64,000 nt of DNA from positions 1,240,001 through 1,304,000 of the forward strand of contig NZ_CP074380.1 in the NCBI RefSeq assembly GCF_022695595.1, written 5' to 3'. This DNA comes from Streptomyces sp. MST-110588. Its GTDB lineage: Bacteria > Actinomycetota > Actinomycetes > Streptomycetales > Streptomycetaceae. Positions 1 to 7,886 of the stretch are shown piece by piece. The translations under genes and the position numbers were made by a program. The notes below the pieces were generated by a model. The model saw only the letters and a program-made list of their open reading frames with translations, made no database searches and was not told the origin of the DNA. The first letter of the stretch is position 1, and every line of letters begins with the position of its first letter.

Positions 1-111
1 GTCTGGTCAGGCGCCTTCCACAGCTTCGACGAATGGGTGCCGCAGGCCGTGGTCTCGCGCGGCGCGCAGCGCGCGCGGGCCGACTGGCTGCGCCGGCTGC
101 TGCACCGCTGA
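1..111 (+). CDS. C-terminal end of an alpha/beta hydrolase (partial)
   Basis: The window opens inside a reading frame ending at a TGA at 109-111. The 36 visible residues contain GAFHSFDEWVP followed by an Arg/Ala-rich helix (SRGAQRARADWLRRLL). A Gly-x-x-His-x-Phe segment close to the C-terminus is typical of the catalytic-histidine region of alpha/beta hydrolase-fold esterases such as hormone-sensitive-lipase types. Third codon positions are nearly all G or C, which supports coding. The rest of the gene lies outside the window, so neither substrate nor membership of the cluster can be judged. Confidence 0.5.
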   Translation, partial: VWSGAFHSFDEWVPQAVVSRGAQRARADWLRRLLHR

Positions 112-130
112 GCCCGGGCCCCGGGCCCCG

Positions 131-271
131 TACTTCACGGAGGTCGGCCACGTCCTGCCTGCCGGTCTGCCCGAGGACACCCGCCGTGCGATCGAGGAGC
201 GGGTCACCGCGGCGCAGGCCCGTGAACCCGCCCTGGAGCGTGCCGCGTCGGTCGGCTTCGTCATCGAGTGA
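131..271 (+). other. possible coding remnant
   Basis: This frame has strongly GC-biased third positions and reads YFTEVGHVLPAGLPEDTRR and onward to a stop at 269-271. I find no convincing start codon or ribosome binding site. It could be the tail of a gene displaced by a frameshift or a decayed gene. The family is not recognised. Confidence 0.2.
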
Positions 272-280
272 TCCGTCTCC

Positions 281-322
281 GATCCCGTACGAGACGTCAG
301 TGATCCCGTACGTGACGTCAGT
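281..322 (+). repeat. 21-bp direct repeat upstream of the glycosyltransferase genes
   Basis: Two adjacent 21-bp units (281-301 and 302-322) differ by one base and contain GATCCCGTACG and GACGTCAGT; a degenerate third copy follows. They lie 60-100 bp before the first glycosyltransferase start, so they may be a regulator binding site. They do not resemble the TTGCC/GGCAA motif found elsewhere in the cluster. Confidence 0.5.
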
Positions 323-384
323 GATCCGAGTGATTCCAGTGGCTTGAGTGGTCCAAGTGATCAGAGTGACCTCAAGGAGCAGCA

Positions 385-1569
385 GTGAGCGACGACCTGA
401 AGCTGAGCATCGTGATCCCGTACAAGCAGCGTCTGGACAACATCCGGGCCGTCTTCACCTCGCTGGTGGACCAGACGATGGACCGCGCACGGTTCGAAGT
501 CGTGGTCGGCGTGATGGAGTACGCCCCGGAATACGTCGCGCTGTGCCGGGAGTTCACCGACCGGCTGAGCATCGTCTCGGTGCTCACCACCGGGGAGTGG
601 AACACCAGCCGGGCCCGGAACCTGGGCATCCGGCACGCGTCCGGCCAGATCGTCATGGTGCTCGACGCGGATGTCGTGCTCGCCCCCGTGGCGCTGGAGA
701 ACCTCTACGAACGGCACTTCCGGCACGGGCAGAACGTCTGCGTCCTCGGGCAGGTCTTCGGGTACGACGAGGTCGTCGGCTCCGACGTGGAGACGGTCCA
801 GGTCCAGCCGTACGACCACTACCGCAAGCTCCTGGCGGACCTGGAGACGGCGGACCGCGCGCGACTGGACCCCCGCTGGTCGGCGGAGTACGCCCCGGCG
901 CTGGCCCGCTTCCCGTGGGCCTTCGCCCGCACCGGACTGATGGCCCTGCCGACGGCGACGGTCCGCGCGCACGGCCTGCTGCTGGACGAGGACTTCCCCG
1001 GGTGGGGGCCCGAGGACCAGGAATGGGGCCTGCGGATCTCCCGGACCGGCACGCCGCTGGTGCTGGGTCAGGACGTGTACGGGCTGCACCTGCCGCACCG
1101 GCGGGACTTCGCGGCCCAGGACCGGTCGGCGACCCTGAGCAACCGCTACTACCTGGCCAAGTGGCCGCGTCTGGACCTGGAACTGGCCCTGGCCTTCGGC
1201 GGCTGGCTGGAGGCGGACCGGCTCTGCCCGGACGCCGAACGCGAACTGGCCCGGGCGTCCGGGGGCCGCTCGCTGGGAGTGGTACGGGCCACCGTCGGCG
1301 AGCGGTCCGTCCTGTTCGTCGGGGCGGTTCTCGACGCGTCGGGCGAGGCCGCCGACCCCGAGGTCAGGGCGCTGCTCGGCGGCGGGGCCCGCGCCGAGGT
1401 GCTGCCGCTGGCCGGCTTCGCCCTGCCCTTCGCGGACCGCAGCGTGGACGAGTGCCGCGTCCTGGCGCCGGTCGCACGGCTGAGCGAGCGGTACCGGGAC
1501 GCCGTCCACCGTGAGGCCGAGCGCGTCGCGTGCCGGCTCCTGGTGCCGGCCGGCGCCGCTGACCGCTGA
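385..1569 (+). CDS. family 2 glycosyltransferase with GT7-like C-terminal motif
   Basis: A 394-residue predicted cytosolic glycosyltransferase. The N-terminus has the GT-A opening LSIVIPYKQR, and a DADVVL segment near residue 95 provides the DxD metal and nucleotide-sugar site. Around residue 210 is GWGPEDQEWG, the GWGxED motif of the galactosyltransferase/chondroitin-synthase type C-terminal subdomain, usually involved in acceptor binding and catalysis. The GTG start at 385 has AAGGAG at 374-379. It is followed by a second glycosyltransferase-like gene after 98 bp, and both converge on the ABC-transporter genes. I infer that it glycosylates the cluster product or an intermediate; donor and acceptor are unknown. 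The family call is firm, cluster membership less so because no cluster operator precedes it. Confidence 0.8.
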   Translation: MSDDLKLSIVIPYKQRLDNIRAVFTSLVDQTMDRARFEVVVGVMEYAPEYVALCREFTDRLSIVSVLTTGEWNTSRARNLGIRHASGQIVMVLDADVVLAPVALENLYERHFRHGQNVCVLGQVFGYDEVVGSDVETVQVQPYDHYRKLLADLETADRARLDPRWSAEYAPALARFPWAFARTGLMALPTATVRAHGLLLDEDFPGWGPEDQEWGLRISRTGTPLVLGQDVYGLHLPHRRDFAAQDRSATLSNRYYLAKWPRLDLELALAFGGWLEADRLCPDAERELARASGGRSLGVVRATVGERSVLFVGAVLDASGEAADPEVRALLGGGARAEVLPLAGFALPFADRSVDECRVLAPVARLSERYRDAVHREAERVACRLLVPAGAADR

Positions 1570-1667
1570 CCGCTGACCGGGGTCGGTGCCCGCCCCGACC
1601 GGGCCCCGTACTCCCCTGCCCGGGATTCCGCACGCCGTTCCCTCATCACCCGCCTCCGGAGCTGACT

Positions 1668-3089
1668 GTGACCTCATCTACCTCGATTGCCTCTGCGACC
1701 TCCCTTCCCTCTCCGATCTCGACAACCTCGCCGACCTCGCCGACTTCACCTTCCTTCCGGCTCTCCGCCGCTGTGATGTCCCACCCCAGACGGGCCGAGG
1801 CGGCCCACGCACTGGCCGGCCGCTTCCCGGAGCTCGACATGCGGGTCGTGCTCGACCCGGAGCCCGACGGCCCGCCGTCCGCACTGCGCAGCGCACGTCT
1901 GGCCTGGTCCGCGGTGGCCCCCGGCGCCACCCACCACCTGGTGATCCAGGACGACGCGCTGCCGGTCGAGGACTTCCCCGGCCGGCTCGACGCGCTGGTG
2001 GCGGCGCGGCCCGAGGCGGCCCTGAGCCTGTTCACCGAGTGGGGCTCGCGCACCTCCCATACGATCCGGCTCGCGGCGATGCACGGGCACACGCTGGCCC
2101 CGGTCGTCGACGACTACATCCCCTGCGTGGCGCTGGTACTGCCGGCGGAGGTGGCACGCGGCTTCGAGGAGTACGCGCGGACCAAGGTGGACCAGGGCGC
2201 GCCGGATGACATCGCGCTGCTCAACTACCTGGCCGACCGCGGCGTCCAGACGGTGATCCCGGTGGCCAACCTGGTCGACCACCACAATGAGAGGAGTCTG
2301 GTCGGCAACCACGTCATGGGCCACCGCTCGGCGGCCTGCCTCCCGCCGGCCGATGCCGTGCCGCGCGGCCCGCACTCGCTGCTCACCGGGCTGGACACCA
2401 TCCCGTACTACGACTTCTGGGGGCAGTACGCCGACGCATGTCTGCCGGACGACTCCACGGTGGACGGCTGGGTGCGCACCTCGGCCCGTACCGCGCTGCT
2501 CGGCCGGGGCATCACCCAGGACGACCTCGTGAGCGCGTTGCGCGCGGCCCTGGCCAGGCGGCCGGAGAGCGAGTTCCTGCTCGACCGGCTCAGCGAGATC
2601 GTGCTCACCGACGTATGGATCGTCTCGTTCCTGCTCGGAGTCGTGGCCGCCGAACTGGACGAGCACCACGGCGAGTCGCTGGATCTGACCGGTCCGGTGG
2701 CCCGTGCGGCACTGGCGACGCTGGGGCCGGGCGCGGTGCGCCGGGTCGTGCCGGCCCGCTGGCTGCCGACGGTCGGCGCGCTGCTCACCCCCTGCTCCTG
2801 GACGGTGTACGGGCGGGTGTGGCGTCGGTGGCGGCCGGCCGCGGCTGACCCGTTCGCGTACGAGTACGAGGGCGCGGCAGGCCGGAGCGGACCTGCCGCG
2901 CCTTGTGTGCGGTGCCGGCGCACGGTGCGCGCGGCCGGCTCACCGGTAGCTGCGCGCCTGGAGGGCGAAGAGGTCCGCGTACAGCCCCTGGCGGGCGACC
3001 AGCTCGTCGTGGTCCCCGCTCTCCAGGACGGTGCCGCCGTCCAGGACCACGATCCGGTCGGCCATCCGTACGGTGGAGAAGCGGTGTGA
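1668..3089 (+). CDS. putative glycosyltransferase with Ser/Thr-rich N-terminus
   Basis: A protein of 473 residues starting at GTG 1668, with GGAG at 1657-1660. The first 35 residues are almost only Ser, Thr, Pro and Ala. The folded part then begins (MSHPRRAEAAHALAGRFPEL), and an internal ATG at 1776 is an alternative start. A VIQDDALP segment looks like the acidic donor-site motif of GT-A or GT25-like enzymes, followed by an acidic VVDDYIP segment. Family assignment is tentative. The last 50 codons overlap the 3' end of the convergent ABC gene by 150 bp and look compositionally different, so the true end may be near 2848 in another frame if a single base is missing. It probably acts with the preceding glycosyltransferase. 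Confidence 0.6.
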   Translation: MTSSTSIASATSLPSPISTTSPTSPTSPSFRLSAAVMSHPRRAEAAHALAGRFPELDMRVVLDPEPDGPPSALRSARLAWSAVAPGATHHLVIQDDALPVEDFPGRLDALVAARPEAALSLFTEWGSRTSHTIRLAAMHGHTLAPVVDDYIPCVALVLPAEVARGFEEYARTKVDQGAPDDIALLNYLADRGVQTVIPVANLVDHHNERSLVGNHVMGHRSAACLPPADAVPRGPHSLLTGLDTIPYYDFWGQYADACLPDDSTVDGWVRTSARTALLGRGITQDDLVSALRAALARRPESEFLLDRLSEIVLTDVWIVSFLLGVVAAELDEHHGESLDLTGPVARAALATLGPGAVRRVVPARWLPTVGALLTPCSWTVYGRVWRRWRPAAADPFAYEYEGAAGRSGPAAPCVRCRRTVRAAGSPVAARLEGEEVRVQPLAGDQLVVVPALQDGAAVQDHDPVGHPYGGEAV

Positions 3090-4736
3090 GACGAACAGCG
3101 TGACGCCTCCCTGGTCACCCACTTCGCCGGCCGATCCGGCGTACCGCTGGAAGACGGCGTGCTCGGCCGCCGCGTCCAGGGCCGCGGCCGGTTCGTCGAG
3201 CACGAGCAGCAGCGGCCGGCGGCGCAGCGCGGTGCGGGCGAGCCCGAGGGACTGCCACTGTCCGCCGGAGAGTTCCGCGCCGTCGGTGTAGCCGCGTCCC
3301 AGCGGGCCGTCCAGCCCGCCCGGCACCCGCTCGACGACGGCGTCGGCGCCACCCGCCCGCACCGCCGCCAGCAGCGCTTGATCGTCGTGCATCCGGTCCA
3401 GGGCGCCCGCCCCCACGTTCTCCCGGAGGGTGAACTCCAGCCGTGCGAAGTCCTGGAAGAGTGCGCAGACGCGGGCCTTCCACCGCTGTGGCGGGACCTC
3501 GCGCAGGTCGACGCCGTCGACCAGGATCCGGCCGTGGGTGGGCTCGTACAGTCCGCACAGCAGCTTGACGAGCGTGCTCTTGCCGGCGCCGTTCTCACCG
3601 ACCAGTGCGACGGTGCGGCCGGCCGGCAGGTCCAGGGTGACATCGCGCAGTACGGGACGGTCGGTGCCCGGATAGGTGAAACCGACGTTCTCCAGGCGGA
3701 TGCCGCGCCGCAGCCGGGACGGGACGGCCGCCACCGTACGGCCTTCCCCGCGGGGCGGCCGGGCCGGGCGGGTCGGCCAGGTGCGCAGGGTCTCCAGGCG
3801 CTGGACGGTGTAGCTCGCCGCCTGCAGGGCGGACAGCATGCTCAGTGCGGCGGCGACCTGGACGTTGACCTGCACGGCCAGCGTGATGGCCAGGACGACG
3901 TCACCGAGCGACACCGTGCCGCGGACCGCCTGCCGGATCACCAGGTAGATCGCGGCGTAGCAGGCGAGGGCGAAGGCGATCTGGCCCAGGGCGCGCAGTG
4001 CCGCACCGGTCATCTGGCCGCGCCACAGCCGCCGGGTGGCCCGCTCCCAGCTCTGGTCGTGCAGGCGCAGCAGGGCCGGTTCGGCGCCGGATATCCGCGC
4101 TTCCTTGGCCGATGACGGCGTGGTCGCCACGTGCAGCAGGTGGCGGGCCCGCCGGTTGTCCTGTGCCGAGTCCGTACGCGAGCGGTCGATGAAGCGCTGC
4201 GCGTAGCGGCCCATGAGGACCGGTGGGAGGGCGGCGACGGGCAGCAACAGCAGCCAGGGCTCCAGCGATCCGAGGATCGCGGTGGTCAGCAGCAACTGTA
4301 CGGCGAGCGCGCCGAGCTGGAGCAGCGCCTCGATGTGGGCGCGCAGTTTCTGCAGCTCCTCGCGTACGAGTGCGACGGTGTCGGCGAACTCGGAGCTGTC
4401 CAGGTGTTCCACGCCGGGGGTCGCGTTGGCGTAGCCGATCAGCTCCGAGTTGATCCGCGACTCCGCCTGCTCGCCCACTTCGAAGTAGTAGAGGTGGGCG
4501 AAGTGCCCCATGGACAGCTCGATGACCAGGGCGGCGGCGATGCCGATCCCGATGGTCAGCGTGACCGCCAGGCCGCCGGACAGGAGGTGGTCGGTGAAGG
4601 CGCGCAGGGCGAGTGCGACGGCCGGGGTGGCCAGGTAGCCCAGGGCCAGCAGGGCGATTGCTTTGAGCAGTCGGCTGCGGTCGGTGCTCCAGGCGAGGGC
4701 GAACAGCCGGCGGGCGGTGTGCGCGAGGTTCTTCAT
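2940..4736 (-). CDS. ABC exporter half-transporter (TMD-NBD), second subunit
   Basis: A 598-residue fused permease/ATPase. Hydrophobic helices fill roughly residues 20-330. The ATPase domain has Walker A GENGAGKST, Q-loop FQD, signature LSGGQWQ, Walker B LLLVLDEP and the switch histidine in VSHRFST. The ATG at 4736 overlaps the TGA of the upstream half-transporter (ATGA), which implies translational coupling and a heterodimer. Exporters of this SGGQWQ type without a C39 peptidase domain are common in peptide and other natural-product clusters. I infer export of the cluster product and possibly self-protection. The gene is last in the leftward unit that begins with the polyketide synthase. Confidence 0.85.
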   Translation of the reverse strand: MKNLAHTARRLFALAWSTDRSRLLKAIALLALGYLATPAVALALRAFTDHLLSGGLAVTLTIGIGIAAALVIELSMGHFAHLYYFEVGEQAESRINSELIGYANATPGVEHLDSSEFADTVALVREELQKLRAHIEALLQLGALAVQLLLTTAILGSLEPWLLLLPVAALPPVLMGRYAQRFIDRSRTDSAQDNRRARHLLHVATTPSSAKEARISGAEPALLRLHDQSWERATRRLWRGQMTGAALRALGQIAFALACYAAIYLVIRQAVRGTVSLGDVVLAITLAVQVNVQVAAALSMLSALQAASYTVQRLETLRTWPTRPARPPRGEGRTVAAVPSRLRRGIRLENVGFTYPGTDRPVLRDVTLDLPAGRTVALVGENGAGKSTLVKLLCGLYEPTHGRILVDGVDLREVPPQRWKARVCALFQDFARLEFTLRENVGAGALDRMHDDQALLAAVRAGGADAVVERVPGGLDGPLGRGYTDGAELSGGQWQSLGLARTALRRRPLLLVLDEPAAALDAAAEHAVFQRYAGSAGEVGDQGGVTLFVSHRFSTVRMADRIVVLDGGTVLESGDHDELVARQGLYADLFALQARSYR

Positions 4737-6649
4737 GAGGCGACGTCCGTGGTGGATCGGGGTGCCGGCGGCTGCGCCCGCTCGGCGAACCGTTCGGCCT
4801 GGAGGCGGAACAAGGTGGCGTACCGGCCGCCCGCCGCGACGAGTTCGTCGTGGGTGCCGCGCTCGGCGACCCGGCCGTGTTCCAGGACGACGATCTGGTC
4901 GGCGCGGCGGACGGTCGAGAAGCGGTGCGAGATGATCACGGTGGTCAGGCCACGGGTGATGTCCAGGAACCGGTCGAAGAACGCGACCTCGGCCCGGACG
5001 TCGAGCTGGGCGGTGGGCTCGTCCAGGACCATCACCGAGGCTCCGCAGTGCACCGCGTGCAGGGCGCGGGCCAGCCCGATGCGCTGCCACTGCCCGCCGG
5101 ACAGGTCCCGTCCGCCCCGGTACTGGCGCGAGAGCACGGTCGCCGGGCCCTGGGGCAGCGAGTGAAGGATGTCCTCGGCGCCGGCGCGCCGGGCGGCGGC
5201 GCGCAGGGCCTGGTCCGTGGCCCGGTCCTGTGGGGCTCCCATGGCGATGTTGTCGGCGGCGCTGAGTTCGTAGCGGACGTAGTCCTGGAAGATCACGGCG
5301 AGCCGGCGGTGCCAGTCGGGCGCGTCGATGTCGGTGAGGTCGCGGCCGTCGACCGTGATCCGGCCCCCGGTCGGGTCGTAGAGCCGGGTCAGCAGCTTGA
5401 CCAGGGTGGTCTTGCCGGCGCCGTTGAGCCCGACCACGGCCGTGGAGGTGCCGGCGGGCAGTTCCAGGTCGAGTCCGTCCAGGACCGCCCGGTCCTGGGG
5501 CCGGTAGCGGAAGCTCACGTCGTGGAAGCGGATGGCCTGCCGCGGCAGGTCCTCGGCGGGCAGGGAGCGGCCCGGCGCCAGGGCCGGCAGGGTCCGGGCG
5601 CCGTCGCGGAAGGCCAGCAGCGACCGGTAGGCGAGGGAGCCGTACTGGGTCTGTACGTCGCACTCGGGGAAGTAGACCCCGAAGCGCATGAGGATCAGTA
5701 CGGCCTGGAGTGCGATGCCCAGTTGGAGCAGGCTCAGCTCGTCGTGGGTGCCGGCGATCGCCAGCAGGCTCATGACGGTGGCCGCGCCGATGAGCCCGAC
5801 CGTGGAGACCACGGCGAACGGCCGTCCCAGCAGCCGTCGCCGGCCGCGCCACATGGTGGTCAGGTACCGCATGTCCTCGGCGCGGTGCCGGTCGCGCAGC
5901 CAGTCGATCAGCCCGAGGAGGCGGATCTCCTTGGCCGCGTGCGGGCCGGAGGCGAGGTGTTTGACGTAGTTCACCTTTCGCTTCTCACCGGCGAGGCTGT
6001 CGTAGAAGTCACCGAACGCCCCCAGTGAGCCGCGCTGGCCGAAGCGGATCACCAGGGCCGTCGTACCGATCACGGCGGCGGCCAGGGGGGAGAGCGCGCA
6101 GCCCACCAGGGCGACGGCGCCGGTCAGTTGGCAGTACCGGGCGACCAGGGCCAGGGCTCCGGCCGCGGCGTCGCCGGGCGAGGCGGAGGTACGGTCGAAG
6201 GCTTCCCGGGCGGCGTCCAGACGGTCCAGCAGCCGCTGGTCGTCCAGCGCCCGCGCGGGCGCGTCCGTCAGCGCGGCGTGCATCAGCAGGCCCCGGCAGT
6301 TCCGGTCGACGTGCCGCATGACCAGCTCACCGGCGGCGGCCTGGAAGGGGACCAGGGCCTGCTGGGCGCCGAAGGCCGCGCCCGCCACGGCCAGTACGGC
6401 CAGCAGGGACGTCCAGGCGGCGCCGCCCTGGCCGCCGACCGCGGCGGGCACCCGCTGGAGCAGGACGCTCATGGCGACGACGAAGCCCAGGGGCAGCAGT
6501 CCGAGCAGCACGTTGAGCAGCAGGGTCGGCATCAGCGTGCGCGCGGGCACGTGACGCAGCAGTTTCATGATGGTCAGCCAGCGTTGCGAGCGCCGCCGCA
6601 GCTCGCGGGTCACGCGGGTCACGCCGGTCACGGCCGGCTCCCGGTACAC
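4733..6649 (-). CDS. ABC exporter half-transporter (TMD-NBD), first subunit
   Basis: Up to 638 residues; the fold clearly begins at MKLLRHVP, so ATG 6568 is an alternative start, and neither start has a good ribosome binding site. An N-terminal six-helix exporter domain is followed by an ATPase domain with Walker A GLNGAGKTT, Q-loop FQDY, signature DLSGGQWQ, Walker B VMVLDEPT and ISHRFST. It overlaps the next half-transporter by four bases, so the pair should work as one heterodimeric exporter. It lies 143 bp downstream of the unrecognised gene, with a hairpin in the gap. The likely role is secretion of the cluster product. Confidence 0.85.
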   Translation of the reverse strand: MYREPAVTGVTRVTRELRRRSQRWLTIMKLLRHVPARTLMPTLLLNVLLGLLPLGFVVAMSVLLQRVPAAVGGQGGAAWTSLLAVLAVAGAAFGAQQALVPFQAAAGELVMRHVDRNCRGLLMHAALTDAPARALDDQRLLDRLDAAREAFDRTSASPGDAAAGALALVARYCQLTGAVALVGCALSPLAAAVIGTTALVIRFGQRGSLGAFGDFYDSLAGEKRKVNYVKHLASGPHAAKEIRLLGLIDWLRDRHRAEDMRYLTTMWRGRRRLLGRPFAVVSTVGLIGAATVMSLLAIAGTHDELSLLQLGIALQAVLILMRFGVYFPECDVQTQYGSLAYRSLLAFRDGARTLPALAPGRSLPAEDLPRQAIRFHDVSFRYRPQDRAVLDGLDLELPAGTSTAVVGLNGAGKTTLVKLLTRLYDPTGGRITVDGRDLTDIDAPDWHRRLAVIFQDYVRYELSAADNIAMGAPQDRATDQALRAAARRAGAEDILHSLPQGPATVLSRQYRGGRDLSGGQWQRIGLARALHAVHCGASVMVLDEPTAQLDVRAEVAFFDRFLDITRGLTTVIISHRFSTVRRADQIVVLEHGRVAERGTHDELVAAGGRYATLFRLQAERFAERAQPPAPRSTTDVAS

Positions 6650-6731
6650 ACGCGCGTACGGCCGTCCACGGTGGACGTAGCGGTTCCGGTCACAGGTGCA
6701 TCCCTATTCCTTAGACGTCACGGGGGTGTGG

Positions 6732-6781
6732 TGCCGGCCTGCCGGTGTGCTGGCTGCCCACGGGATACGGGCAGGCCGGCA
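6732..6781 (-). terminator. 12-bp stem hairpin after the unrecognised gene
   Basis: TGCCGGCCTGCC (6732-6743) is perfectly complementary to GGCAGGCCGGCA (6770-6781) with a 26-nt loop. It lies between the leftward unrecognised gene and the ABC pair. There is no U-tract, so it may be a partial terminator or an mRNA-stabilising hairpin within the operon. Confidence 0.45.
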
Positions 6782-6792
6782 TCAGGCCGCCA

Positions 6793-7806
6793 TCAGGCCG
6801 GCTGCCCGGCCAGGACGAGTCGGTACAACGCGCGGATGGTGGAGCGCACTTCGAGCAGGTACTCGGTGGCGGTGAAGCGGCGAGCGAGCGCGGGCGGCAC
6901 GGACCGCGGCAGGTTCCCGACGGTGTCCACCACGGCTCCGTGCGGCAGGGCCAGCATCCGCAGGGCCGCCACGTGCTGCGCCGGTACGTTGATGGACGCG
7001 GTCACCAGCAGCAGCCGGGTGCCCGGACGCAGCCCGGCCAGCCGTTCGGAGAAGAAGGCGTAGGTGTCGGCGGTGTCGGCGCGGCGCTCGGCGGGGGCGC
7101 TGGAGGGGGCCGCCACCACGTGAACCGGCGGGATGCCGGCCGCGCGGTAGCGGCGGACGCTCCAGGCGCCGCCGGGCAGCGGCGAGGTCTCCCCCTCGGT
7201 GCTCTCGGGCTCGCCCAGGGCGAAGGCCCGGCGGGTGCCGTGGTCCAGGGCAGCGAACTCTTCGGTCAGCCAGGGCACGCCCGCCGCCGCGGCCAGGGCG
7301 GACTCGTCGCCCACGAAGGGGCGGTGACCGCCGAGCGCGGTGATGTGCCCGGCCAGCACCCGCCGGGAGCGGATGAGGTGTGCGGCGTGGGCGGGGCGCG
7401 CCAGGCAGCCCCTGATCGACCCGCCGAGGATCAGTACGTGGTCGTAGTGGCGCAGCCGCGGCCCGGGATCGTCGCACATGCCCAGGGCCTTGGCCGCCGC
7501 GTGGACCAGTGCCCGTTGCGCGGGGGTGAGGTCGAGTTGGCCCGCCTGGTTGCGTTCGCGGCCCTGCCGGGTGTCCCAGCGCTCGGAGAAGCGGTCCAGG
7601 CGGGCCAGCCGCTCGGCCGTACTGCCTGCTCCGGCGTCCAGGTCGTTCAGCAGGGCCCGGTCCCGGCCGTCCTCGGCGAACGCCTCGATGAGGGCCCGTA
7701 CCGGAGGGGAGAGGGTCCAGGCCGCCGCGTCGGCGGCCGGTGTGCCGTGCGTACCGGCCGCGTCTCCGGTGCCGATCAGTGGTATGCGCTGGAAGCCGTG
7801 GCTCAT
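6793..7806 (-). CDS. unrecognised cytosolic protein in the PKS-exporter unit
   Basis: A 337-residue protein starting at ATG 7806 (MSHGFQRIP), with AAGGAG about ten bases upstream; the frame stays open further upstream but without a better start. I do not recognise it firmly. A central hydrophobic strand plus glycine turn (HVLILGGSIRGCLARP) and a later LLLVTASINVPAQH strand suggest a Rossmann-like alpha/beta fold, loosely reminiscent of DUF218/YdcF proteins. No signal peptide or membrane segment is visible. It sits 81 bp after the PKS stop and upstream of the exporter genes, all leftward, so it is probably co-transcribed and may have a biosynthetic or carrier-release role. Confidence 0.6.
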   Translation of the reverse strand: MSHGFQRIPLIGTGDAAGTHGTPAADAAAWTLSPPVRALIEAFAEDGRDRALLNDLDAGAGSTAERLARLDRFSERWDTRQGRERNQAGQLDLTPAQRALVHAAAKALGMCDDPGPRLRHYDHVLILGGSIRGCLARPAHAAHLIRSRRVLAGHITALGGHRPFVGDESALAAAAGVPWLTEEFAALDHGTRRAFALGEPESTEGETSPLPGGAWSVRRYRAAGIPPVHVVAAPSSAPAERRADTADTYAFFSERLAGLRPGTRLLLVTASINVPAQHVAALRMLALPHGAVVDTVGNLPRSVPPALARRFTATEYLLEVRSTIRALYRLVLAGQPA

Positions 7807-7886
7807 CGCGTGGTGTTCTCCTTGCGTGGTTGTCCCGGGCCCGCCGCCGACGCCGCCGCCCCGTTCCGCGCGGTGGTACGGCCGTC

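Noticed and set aside
348..1514. Long Arg/Gly/Pro-rich ORFs antisense or out of frame to many genes across the window
   Set aside because: They are shadows of GC-rich coding sequence, with no start signals or domains.
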